Positions 53,242 to 64,000 of a stretch of DNA of 64,000 bases are shown here, one piece after another. The DNA comes from Morinoia aosen (taxonomy: Eukaryota; Arthropoda; Malacostraca; Amphipoda; Talitridae). Location: positions 48,256,075-48,320,074 of the forward strand of contig CM059564.1 in the NCBI GenBank assembly GCA_030386875.1. The letters run 5' to 3'. A program made the position numbers and the translations under genes. Each line of letters starts with the position of its first letter. Position 1 is the first letter of the stretch. The notes under the pieces are model-generated. The model was not told the DNA's origin and searched no databases. It saw nothing but the letters and a program-made list of their open reading frames with translations.

Positions 53242-56200
53242 CTGGAATCGAAAATGAGTGAATGAATATTTGTGGGTTCTGAACCAGGTAATTTGGAGCT
53301 CCCTACGGCTTAAGACTTCTAACGAAATTGAGTGAATGAATATTTGTGGGTTGTAAATAAAGTAATTTGGAGCACTTTACAGCTAAAGCTTTCAAGGAAT
53401 AAGCGTTGAACTCTTATTTTGATCTTTAAAATAATAATTACGTTCTCATTCCCCGAGTGCGTTATCTACGTTCGCTAAATCTGGCTGGTGCACATGGTAC
53501 CGCATTCATGCCTCAACTTATCACTGAATGTAAGATGACATCTGATATATAAACCTATGATGTAATGCAGTGGTCTTGCTACGCACTTAGTATCGTTTGT
53601 TTTGGACTGCCGCTCAATAAGATTTATTTTACATTTTTTGTTAATGTTGAACAATTATTTGCTCGTCTGAGTTAACAAATAAATTTTTAAGCAACTGTTG
53701 AAAGAACATTGGTTACGCAAAACGTCTCCTCTAACAAGACTGAACACGGTGTGCAAGAAATCCTTCTATTCAACAAAATACTTGAAAATTGACTAAAAAT
53801 AATATAAAATAAGACAAAAAGTATGAAAATGTTTAATCATATTTTTGTGAAGCGATTGAAGACACTTTCAAATATGCCCATCGTCAGCCCGAATTACACC
53901 GTCAGGTCATCACAAGAACTCTGCTTCAGAGCCTGGAAGTTATTTTAATATTATTTTGACCCACTCTCGCTGAAAAGATTTCTTTCTGGACCCCACTTCG
54001 GGGACGATCCTCAGTAATTCCGAACTGTTTAGACTTACTCATGAGATGATAGGTACTTGATGTTAGCTCTCTTAATAGCTTAACATCAGAAATTGATATC
54101 CCTTCTTGGTGGTCGATATTATAATTTTAATTTTACACATTTTATTAGGGCACATCTAAAGTGTATGTATAAATATGGGGTGATTACAAAAATGCCTGCA
54201 ATTCTTAAATTTAAGGCTTTTTTAGCTCAATAGACACATAATTGCCTTTTGGCTTGCCTCAGAAGGTAGTTAGTAAAATAGTTCTAGGCGACAGAGAAAA
54301 AAATCAGGAAAGTATTACCAAATTTTATCGAAATTGTTTCTGAATTTCTTTAAAAAATTTCTATGTTATTTTGAAGTTTATCCAGATTCAGTAAGACATT
54401 ATCTTACGCGAAAATAGCTCTGTCATATAAATCAAATGGAATGACGCAAATTCTATTATTATAGTTTCAATAAAAATTTCAATTATCATACCTAGCTTAT
54501 TAATATGTAAAACGAGTCAGATTCAACGCCAAGGAACTGAATTCTGTAAGTCAAAAATTTAAATTCGAGCATTTTATCTAAATTTGAGCTATAAAAATAC
54601 TTTTCTGATTTCAGCACATGCATTTTTCGATACTGATTGTTTTTCCAAGTGCCCATTTACTATTCTGGGAAGCAGAAGTAAAATCCTTAACACATTTATT
54701 TATAAAACAAAAATGATTTAATTAATGCATAAATTTCGAGTTAGTACAGAGGAACACGTTGCAGTGTAAAGTGAGGGTATTTTGTTTTAAAAGGTTATTT
54801 TGAATATTTTTATTCGCCGTTTTATTTGTGTATTAATTTCATCTACATCCAAAATCCTATAGTTATATTTTAGAAGAAAAAAATTAAGAACGCTATGGTT
54901 GATTTTGGGCTTAATTATTGACAACTTAATTAATTTTAAATCAGTTTTGAAAAATAAATAAATTTGTTCTTGAATTATAATAAGTGGATACACTTGTGTT
55001 TTAGATCTAAATCGTAATAGAAATCAAACTCAACAGAATTAAGAGATATGTTTGAGAAAATTTATTTATTTTACTATCATACTGAACGGATGGGAGAACT
55101 TTTTTTTGTGGGGAAAAAAGAATCTGTCTTGGACGTGTGTCCTCGCTATGATAACTAGCGTAGTGCATCTCTAAATATTTGTATTTTTAATTTCAATTTA
55201 ATGTTAAATGTCTGACACTTGTTTTACACGTATATTATATCCTCTGTTGGTCGAAAGCGACTACGTCATACTGGCACGATGCTCGCCAAATATATGTTGA
55301 ACATTTGACAAAGGTCTACGAAAGTGCAGTCTTACGTATGTTGCATCATCTTACACTACACATTTGTATATCAAATACTAGTACTCTATGCGTTCAACGT
55401 CTCTCACTAGTATGATTAATATTCATTGCTTGGCACCAATATTTCTTTCTCAGGTCTTATATTACAGTGGTGTAGTAGTAAAGGTGTGTCGAGGGTGTGT
55501 AGGAGTGGTGTGGTTGTGTGAGCATAAAGCCAGGACCTCCACAGGCGGTAGACGTCCTCATGTGATGGACCTACAACCTCTCCTCAAGGAACCGGATCTG
55601 CCGTAGCTAGCTGGTTATGGGGACCACTTTCGTGCCTGAACTCTGTCACTTGCAGAGCGAGCTAAAACTGCAGCATGAGGGATGCAAGGAGCATCGGGAA
55701 AGATTGCTGTGCGATCGGTTATCAGAGTTATTTAGCCAATTGAACCATTGATTCAGGAGAAGTAAACACATTAAATAATGTGAAGCCTTTTTCATAACAC
55801 GAAGAGAGAAACTTTCGATTATAGTCTGCACATGCGTATTTAAATCGAGAATTCATGGACTATAGAAAAATCAATATAATTTATAACACAATTCCACGGT
55901 ATGCTCGGCATTACAATGTTAGTTTAAAGTTGTGCAAATTTCCCATAACAAAACTATCAAAAAAAGTGGGTGTCCAACAATCTGCACCTTGGCACCAGTA
56001 ATCGCATTCTGTTAACTGCAGAAGAAAGGAACTGAACTTAGGGAGTAAATTCTTATCGTGTATACCTACATACGTTGTAAATTATGTTCCAAAACCCTCA
56101 TTGCTCAGAAAAATAAACACTTAGGGTTGAAGGGATTATGATTAGGGAAATGAGTGAGGATAGGCCAGTGTGAACTGCGCTTCCCACTTGAACTCTGATG

Positions 56201-56800
56201 CAGAAAGAGAGGAGGGTTTCGTTAGCTACGGTATAATGAAAAATTTACGAAAATCATCAAACTTTTACGCAAGCCTCGATGCTCTATGGCGCAGGTACGA
56301 GGGGTGTCCAGACATTCTGCGTGAGACTTGCGTGTGTTAAATTATCCTTCTGTTTTTAAGAAAAAATGCTAGCGCGATTTCTTAGTTGCACGACAGCTCG
56401 ATTCGACTAAATTTTTCGATAGAAAATAACCTTTTCCTTTGTTTCGAATGATAGCTCTCACTGTACCTATAACGAGTTTCATGAACGAAAGTAGGAAGTT
56501 AGTTTGATTTATTTCTCACTTTTTTTTATTTATTTTTCCTTAGTAAGAGTGTGGAAGGATGCAACGCAAACTACAGTGTGGGCAATACTGTTGGGTGTCT
56601 ACTAGAACGGGCATCATTTAGGTGTTTTTAACATAACTGAAATTAAAAACGTTTACATCAGGTTCAAAAGTACGTTCTGCTATAAGCTGATGAGTTAAAA
56701 ACATTGGCATTATCTTTGAATATTCTAAAATAGAACACATTAGCACAAAGTCTTCAAATACAAAATCTACACAAGTGGATGAGAGTTCATGCATTCTGCA
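53242..56800. other. Mostly AT-rich, no gene supported
   Basis: At about 53260-53360 TGAGTGAATGAATATTTGTGGG occurs twice, 76 bp apart, a small duplication. The GC-richer patch at 55460-55620 contains GGTGTAGTAGTAAAGGTGTG, like a Pol III A-box of a tRNA-derived SINE, but no B-box was found; the 72-codon frame there is not called. Confidence 0.4.
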
Positions 56801-56878
56801 CCCATTTTAGCTTCAGGGCAACTTGGGAACTATAGGATTTGCAATTGGTAACTCGTCCAGTAAGAGCTAGCCCTGCAG

Positions 56879-57004
56879 TCACGTGACCTGGACTGCAAAA
56901 GTCTGTGCCAGCTGACAGGTCGCTCTGTAGTGGTGGTCCGCAAACTGTACACTACGAGGAGACCAGGAATCTTGTACCTTAAGTGGTATGCACAGCTAGT
57001 GTGA
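56879..57004 (+). other. Weak candidate exon, 41 codons
   Basis: After GCTAGCCCTGCAG an open frame reads SRDLDCKSLCQLTGRSVVVV and then RKLYTTRRPG to a TGA. Composition is richer in GC than the flanks. No family is recognised and chance is a real alternative. Confidence 0.15.
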
Positions 57005-57600
57005 TTTTGATGTGGGAATTATTCGTTAGCGAATGTAACGTCAAAAAAAATGAATAAAATTAGCTGGCATGATTGAGGCATTGATGCGCATGAACGATCA
57101 TGCTAAGTATTCTAGGGAAAGTAACTAACTCCAAGTTGATTTGAAATTCATCTTAATTATGACAAAAACGTTTTTTTGAGATGAGAACCTAACGAAGGTA
57201 TGTCTATTACACATTGGATGTTAGGGTTGGCGTGACTCATGTCTAATGATGAAATTATAACTATTAGCTTCTGTAATTACTAGCTGCTGTACTACTTCAT
57301 TATTACACCTCTATTGGATCTGTATTACATTATTAGCTTCTTTATCACACATTTTGTGGTAGCGTTTGTGTGAATTTTGTCCATTGACGAAATTACAGCT
57401 ATTAGCTCCAGTACATATTCGAACATGACATTTTTAAGAATGTCAGGACATTAAACACAGTTTAAAAACGAGATAGGTATCTACTGGATACATTTTATCT
57501 CTAATTTTCTTCAACCGTTTATTCCAGAACAATAACACTCAGTCAATGATTTGCATACTGTGTATTTCTTGATTACGTACATAAAAACTTGAACTTTCAG

Positions 57601-57645
57601 TTCGACCCGCCGCACTCCGGACGGTCACGCTTATCCCGAAGCTGA
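57601..57645 (+). other. Weak candidate terminal exon, 14 codons
   Basis: Acceptor GAACTTTCAG then FDPPHSGRSRLSRS and TGA in a GC-rich patch. Too short to identify. A second GC-rich patch follows at 57680-57770 after TTTTGCCTGCAG. Confidence 0.15.
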
Positions 57646-58039
57646 AATTTTAATGAAGATATTTTTTGCCTGCAGATGATATCACTGCGGCTGGACCATG
57701 ACATCACCAGAGGAACCCCCTGACCGAGCGCAGGCTTCCTCCCAACTCGACACCAGCAGGGCTGAATGACTCACGTGTTTCAAAACGCGCCTTCTCAGAA
57801 ACTCTCTCCTCAAAAGGAGATTGGAAATCTCAGTAATTAAAAGCTGTTGCCTAATGTGAGAGGCTATTATTGTTTTATTATTCCGGTGCGAAAATCATTC
57901 CATGGAAATAAAAAATGAGAGAATATTTGAAATACAAGTGCCATGATGTAAGTTTTTGTGCTCGTAGCACATTTGTGAACTGGGTTTCAGTTTTGTTCGT
58001 TGAATAAAGAAAGAGAACATTTCTATTACGTATATTTGA

Positions 58040-58382
58040 TTGGGTTAAGTCTCCCTAACCACGAAAGAGGTATTTCAAAAAGAGAAAGTAAGAAGACACC
58101 ATTAAATATGTACTTTAAGGGAACTAGGAATCCATGCTCGAGGTGCATCGAAATCGTAAGTTGAGAAAGAATTTATGCGTCAAGATAAAAGTTGAAAAAA
58201 GTAGCCCGTGCTGAAAATCAGGACAGCAGTGAACCGAAAAAAAGATGGCCTGTAACAAAACAAAAAGCCTGTTCTATTTCAACCACATGAAGACCTCCCA
58301 AACATTTAGCTCGAGATCTTTCAAGTTCCCCTTTGAATCATTAATTCTCATGGATATAATAGTTGCATCTCTCTGAGTAGGA
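58040..58382 (-). mobile_element. SINE family A copy 8 (reverse)
   Basis: Family order in reverse: GTTAAGTCTCCCTAACC, AAGAAGACACCATTAAATATG, CTGAAAATCAGGACAGCAG, TGAACCGAAAAAAAGATGG, then a TAATAGTTGCATCTCTCTGA head. Moderately diverged. Confidence 0.8.
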
Positions 58383-58897
58383 ACTTCACATGAAATTATT
58401 ATTTATTCTTTATTCTTTATTCTTCGCACATGCATCGCTTAAGACGGTCTCCCATGCGTATCACATTATGCCAAGTACGCTGGACTCAGGTTCACCGTAA
58501 ACATTTTTCAATAACAATTACATCATTATCATTTATTATTTATTCATGAGCGTATCCGAGCCTCTTTGAATATCGTAGATATCCTCTGTAGTTCTACTAA
58601 TACATTAGGTTCGTGACTAAAGAAGCGATTCATGAAGGATGTGGTTATCGACCAGGATATTTGTTTACTCTTCGAAGGCCGCATAGAAATGAGCATGAGA
58701 GCGGAAATGATCTCAATAATATGCACTGACGAACACTAACCAATGGGAACGGATGCTCGCAGCCGGAGTGACACATTTCTGCAATACTTGCAGCTGTCGC
58801 ATTTAGGAGCTTACAACACTTTTGTACTAACGACAAATGACTCGAGTACTCAATACGTTTAAAACACTTTATATACCGAAGCAGTTGCTGTATAATT

Positions 58898-59244
58898 AGA
58901 TTAGATGTTAGTTTAAGTCTCCCTTACCGCAAAAAAGGCGTTCCTAAGAGAGGAATAAGGAAGACACCATTCAGTATGAACTTCAGGGAATGCAGAATCT
59001 ATACACAAGGTACATAAAAACAGAGAGTTGAAGAAGTACGTGAAACAAAAATAAAAATTGAGGGAGAAAGTAGTAGGTGCTGAAAAATAGGACAGCAGTG
59101 AACCGAAAAAAAATGTTCCGTAAGAAAACAAAAACCTATTCTACTTGTACTTAGCCTACATAACTTTCAGCGCGAGAGCTTAGTTATTCCTTCTGAAAGC
59201 GCTAGTTGACATATATATAGTAGTTGTATCCCTTTGAGGAGGCT
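58898..59244 (-). mobile_element. SINE family A copy 9 (reverse)
   Basis: It begins AGATTAGATGTTAGTTTAAG (the tail in reverse) and ends TAGTTGTATCCCTTTGAGGA (the head in reverse). All internal landmarks are present. Confidence 0.85.
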
Positions 59245-59559
59245 GCTTGAACTTGCTTCACAATTTATTTGAGATGCTTTAAAACTGATAAGTGCCATAG
59301 TTATTGCAACCTGAGCATGACTTCCTAAAATATAGAATATTTTGTGCTAATCTGTATTCTGTTGTTTTCTAAAGTACATACACAATCACTAAGTTCCTCA
59401 ATTTTGTAACTTAGCGCAACAGTTTCCTTATTACCTTGCGTGGCTTCACTGAACTTTAAAAGTAATATTTTAATGAAATTGTTTTATTTTCAATGCATAG
59501 AGGTCCATGCAAAAATTGACCTGCCTAGTTACTGCAGCAGTGACGAGCGAAATCAGAGA

Positions 59560-59712
59560 TAAGAGTGTTTTGTGCAGCACCTTGAGCCGCAGAGCGCATC
59601 TAGCGCACGCTAAAGGAGAAGGCGGGTCCGAGTGAGCGAATGCAGGGCACTCGAGGTGTCTCTTGCGTCACCTTCCCGCATTTGTGATGCTCGCCGCTCG
59701 TATCGTGATATA
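59560..59712. promoter_or_regulatory. CpG-rich patch, possible promoter
   Basis: A 150-bp island with many CpG and a GGCGGG box at 59621-59626, in DNA that is otherwise AT-rich. It could be a distal promoter for the - strand gene or for a gene outside the window. No transcript evidence. Confidence 0.15.
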
Positions 59713-59873
59713 TTCTTTAAAATGTGGCAGAAGTTCAGCTTTTCCCTAATTCCATACGACATTTTCCACGGTCTGATAGAGAATAGATGGTTCTTAAAAT
59801 GTTGAACGAACTGAAAAAAATCTATTCATATTGATTCGAACTTTTGGTTTTTTACAGAAGCAATTGGTTCTTT

Positions 59874-60200
59874 ACAATGCAGCAAAATTCAACTATGGCA
59901 CATCTACTGAGGTAATTAATTCAATATAACTGGCACTCTGATGCGAGTATTTTATTGGTCGGTTGGTGGCTGACGATTAAGCTTCCGACACTAAGTTGAG
60001 ACTAGATCCCCTCTATTTATAGGGCTTGGACTGTTGGTGTTAAGCACCATACAGACTGGAGGAAAGGTAGGGGGAATCTAGGCAAAACTTGGTGTCAGAA
60101 AGCTGAATCGTCAGCCACCATTGGAATACCTGCAGCAGATTATCAGTTATATTAAATTAATGACCTATGTAGATGTCAGAGTTGAATTTTGCTTCATTGT
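59874..60200. mobile_element. 327-bp near-palindromic fold-back element
   Basis: Left arm from ACAATGCAGCAAAATTCAAC and right arm ending GTTGAATTTTGCTTCATTGT pair along about 150 bp, including GGTGGCTGACGATT against its complement near 60105-60118. The centre is near 60035. A target duplication could not be identified. It resembles a fold-back MITE or an inverted duplication. Confidence 0.85.
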
Positions 60201-61189
60201 AGAATAAATAAAAGTTCTTCGTGCGTGAAATAGAGTGTTTGAAATGATAGAGCTAAGCATTGTCCCGTGTATGTTAGAGTTATGTCAGTTCAACTATCAA
60301 GTGCATTTCGTTGAAAATTTGCGGTGCTGCAATAGCGTACGCTGAGTCTATAAGTTCGTTATCTTCACCTAACGAAGAAGTGCGCAGCACGAAACTTCCT
60401 TCAGAATATGCGGCCTTCAAATTATTCTCGCTTGGATAAGCATGTTTTGTATACACGTTCGAACTCTATGATGTGGAGGCATGCATCCAATATGTCATTC
60501 CTCGATTCTTGGAATCGTGGAATGTGTTCATGGAATTAGATTTCTTGTAATATTTATACTTTAATTGATAATTGAAGTACCTGAGCATTGATACTTTGCT
60601 AGGAGTACAGAATTATTTCTTATCGTCTGTAAATTTTCGTTTTCCAACACAAGCCTTTGATTCTTGGCCGTTCAACAAATAACTTTGTCTCGTTCAAGGT
60701 GCATGTTACGAAAATGCTCAACTTGTCTTGAGAACATAAATATTGAGTGTGTGGTTGAAAGCGCTAGAATGCCTTAATACAATGATTCTGATGGGTTAAC
60801 CTGAATTTCAATTTCCCACTCAAATTTAAAGTCAAAAGTTGTTTTATAAATAGGAAACATTAACTGAATAAATTAAGTACCATTCATTTAAGAAGATTGT
60901 TGAAACACTTTCGCATCGATGTGTCGTTTTGCAGCTGGAAAAACTAAGCACGACACACAACAAGAATGTGTTACGATGATCATTCCAGTAGCTTAATTTT
61001 ACGCCAATAGTTTATATTCAGCGAACAGGCAACAATTACTATTCGGTTGCTCGATTAGCGTTTATTAACTTTTATGTAAATGAGGCGTCGCTCAAGGCAA
61101 ATGAATTGTCTCAGAAAAGCAAAAATTTGTTCCGTATTCATACTCATTTTCAAGCAAGTTACTTGATTGATTGATCATAAATTAGTTTT
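60201..61189. other. AT-rich, no feature seen
   Basis: No gene, repeat or RNA supported. Confidence 0.5.
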
Positions 61190-61541
61190 GGCCTCCTTTT
61201 ACTCCGACAAAGATGTTGAAACAGACGAAGGATGAAGGCACCATTTAGAATGGAATTCAGGAAACGTGGAATCTATGCACAAAGGGTGTTCCTGCAAGGA
61301 ATTCCGCGCGCATAGAAACAGTAGATAAGATGGAAGGTTATTATGAAACAAGATAAAAGTTGAAGGAGAAATTCAGAGGTGCTTAAAAACCGGACAGCAA
61401 TGAACCGAAAAAAGATGGTCCTTGACAAAACCAAAAATATTTTATATCAAGATTTTATTTAACTCTCAGCTCAGGGCCTCATATTTTTCCTCTTGGAGCG
61501 CGAATTCCCATACATACAATAGTTGTGTCCCTCTTGAGGGG
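61190..61541 (-). mobile_element. SINE family A copy 10 (reverse)
   Basis: GAAGGCACCATTTAGAATGG, AACGTGGAATCTATGCACAA, AACCGGACAGCAATGAACCG and a CAATAGTTGTGTCCCTCTTG head in reverse. It carries a small duplication near 61285-61310. Confidence 0.85.
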
Positions 61542-64000
61542 TCAGCTAAGTTGCTGTAAATGATACGGTTGTGTACTGAAACGGATGTACTTCCAGTGTC
61601 AAAATTTTTTTTAATTTTTATTACTTTCGACCAACGGCATTCATTTATGAAAAAACAACGATCGATTGCTGCTTGCACAACTAAGGACCTAGTCGCTAAA
61701 ATAGTGGTAAATGATTATGGATCCTGTACGACGAATTTTATGTTTATCTCTCCCCGAGCAAGAGCAGAATTTTTCAAGAAGAGAAATAATGTATGGTTGA
61801 TAAATTTCACTTCCTAAAAAACATAAATTTATCGTCAAACCCTGTTTTTTTGCGTTTTCATGATGTGTGGTTGCATTAAAAAGATAAGTCATTTAGAGCA
61901 TCTTTTCTATTTGCCTTAAATTTTTAGGCTCGTTAATTGAATTTGAATAAAATTTATGAGAAAAGAATTGCTTTTTTAAGAATTCTATTACGAGAGCTGG
62001 GCAAAGATTTGGTAAACACCCCAAAATAGGGCGCGACTATTTGTAACCGGCTGAGACTACTCGGCTTTGAGTTGTGACTCGAACGATTCAATAAATATTC
62101 TCAAGACGAATGGGTTAAATTTTGTTTTGAGTTGTATTCATTCACGCAATCGAGAGTGAGGAACTCCACATTTTTTTGCAGTCATGAGTAGTTTTATTGA
62201 GGTTTGTACGTAAATTGTTTAATTCTTTTCTTTAATCGAACTAACTTAAGATTACCGTTGTCGCAGCAAGTCGTTGCAATTTATAGAATCAGTCGCTCAA
62301 GATAAATAATTACCGACACGATAACGCAATGAGGATAAATTCTACGGATCCATGTACTATAGCTATTTGAGACCTGTAGAGCGCCCACGTGAGTTAAATG
62401 AATTACACTGATATATTTAAGAATTGAATTCATTTCACCGAGTGGAATATTTTTTTTACAGATGGTTTTACTAGAACCATTCTTATCGCTAGTGGACTTC
62501 TGCTAACGACCGTTACAGCGATAAAACGCATTTCCGACGCGATAGACCAGGAGTGAACTCTGCAACCTCGTCTGGCCGCCATATTTCGGAGCTGCAAGCA
62601 TGGTTAAAGTTATTTCTGGTTACTTTATTGTAAATTTTGAGGATTTGAAACTGTTTCCAGTCCAATGATCAGTAAAATGAGCGTGAGAAGAACAGTTTTT
62701 TGTTTAAGTCAAAGGAAAGTTGAAATACTTGAGGCTGATAGTTTCTGCGAGCATCAAGATCATAGTACTGAGTTTCAAAACAATTTTTTTCCAAATGGCT
62801 AGAAACAACTTCTCACATTATAAATCCGTTGGTTTCAGTTACGCGAGATGAACTTTGGATTGCATTTTTTAGTTAGTTTGGTTGAACTGAAAATGTCGAT
62901 TCTACCAGAAGGTGACCTTTTTTACGACGCCCTTATAATTCATTTGCTGTAGTTCAGTCTTAGATGGAAACTTTCCTGAACTTTTTATCGAGTGTCACTC
63001 TTTCTTAGGCAACGTGAACGACAGCTTCCTTATGCTTCATACAAATTCCCACCAGCAATCCGTCAAAATTATAAAGAGCATCGAAATCTCTTATAAAATC
63101 AAATTAGAGATGTTTTCCTACACTAGGAGTAAATTGTACAATTTTTATCCCGCGGAAAGCGTGACCAAAATTTTAAATTTTTAGGATGAAAGTTATTCAC
63201 CGGGCTTGGGTAATTTTTAAAACAGCTTAAAGCAAAATTTAACTTTAAGGGATTCAACACTGGACCCTACTCATTAAACTCGTATCTGTTGCTTCCCTAA
63301 ATAGTACCAAAATCGAACTTCTAAGTTGTAGACATAAGATAATTTGATTGGAGGTCTGGTCATGGACTGCGCACTTTGCTATCTGTACAGGATGGCGGTC
63401 ATACCTACCGGTCACTCACGTCAAGATCTCTAGTCGAGAGTCTCGAAGACACAGAGTTGAAAACTCTAATAATTTAATACAAATACTTTGTCGTAAACAT
63501 TGGCAATGAGAAAGTGCAGAATTTTTACTTTTATTTGATGGCACTCCTAAGCTGAGATTCTTTATCTGTTGCAATTTCCAATTTAGATTCATTGTTGTAT
63601 GAATGTGCTTCTAAAATTTAGCGACGTTTTATAAACTCTCTATGAGACTTTTCCTACAAGTTTCATTCGAGCAAGCCTTCGAAACTCGAAAAAATTACGT
63701 GCAGGATATTTATCATCACCATGCAATGTTTTATGGATGTTTCTGGTGACTCATTGTATAATTCCAAAAAAACTTAATTGGTCAACAATACACTTTAAAA
63801 TTTTAAGTTTCAAATGGGTTTGGAAGTAGCAGAGGTACTTCAGTGTATACCGGTAGAGTACAGTACACTAGCCAAGAAATTCGACCTTTGTCTCTACTAT
63901 TTGAGGAAATTACGCGCTAACTCTGGAACCTAACAGTTCTGCATTCTCTTCTGTAAATTACGAATCCCTCTCCAAATCATTCAATCTTGTAAGAATAATC
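61542..64000. other. AT-rich end of window, no feature seen
   Basis: Open frames up to 85 codons without domains. No repeat edges or RNA gene seen. Confidence 0.5.

Noticed and set aside
55388-55606. 72-codon open frame ending in KEPDLP
   Set aside because: The GC-richer part resembles the head of a tRNA-type SINE (A-box-like GGTGTAGTAGTAAAGG); no protein family is evident.

Overview
The window looks like arthropod nuclear DNA (insect or crustacean; nothing pins it further). It is AT-rich, with short GC-richer exons, GT-AG introns up to several kb, and a dense load of SINEs, MITEs, a LINE and minisatellites. I see no rRNA, intact tRNA, CRISPR array or prokaryotic feature.

Two host genes can be assembled by eye with every splice phase agreeing. 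On the + strand, five coding exons between 1271 and 7556 give a complete 114-residue Yippee-like (YPEL1-4 type) zinc protein. On the - strand, eight exons from 51534 down to 40415 give a 383-residue secreted protein: signal peptide, basic linker, then Sushi/CCP - EGF - CCP-like - proline-rich linker - EGF - CCP. I cannot name an orthologue. Its last exon is easy to miss, because the preceding exon reads into a TAA that is part of a usable splice donor.

Layout. 1-981: degenerate repeats upstream of YPEL. 982-7556: YPEL; its introns hold a mariner-like MITE, a hAT-type MITE, three SINE copies and a 37-bp minisatellite grown inside one SINE. 7557-26250: little coding evidence; a 14-bp CpG-rich repeat, a palindrome, two copies of a MITE carrying CRE and CCAAT motifs, a 28-unit 38-bp minisatellite and a tRNA-type SINE. 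26270-32330: three 3' ends of one CR1-like LINE family head to tail, the middle one nearly full length with PHD/esterase ORF1 and endonuclease/RT ORF2. 32330-40414: AT-rich intergenic DNA with more SINEs. 40415-51549: the secreted EGF/CCP gene, whose sixth intron carries a 2.7-kb satellite built on a 5-bp lattice. 51550-64000: mostly empty, with a few weak exon candidates, three reverse-oriented SINEs and a 327-bp near-palindrome.

The most interesting points are the repeat biology and how it touches the genes: a SINE next to the YPEL exon 2 acceptor, a duplicated 5' splice site after YPEL exon 4, and an EGF exon whose two flanks match a repeat that also exists nearby without the exon. All homology statements come from reading alone; no search was run.
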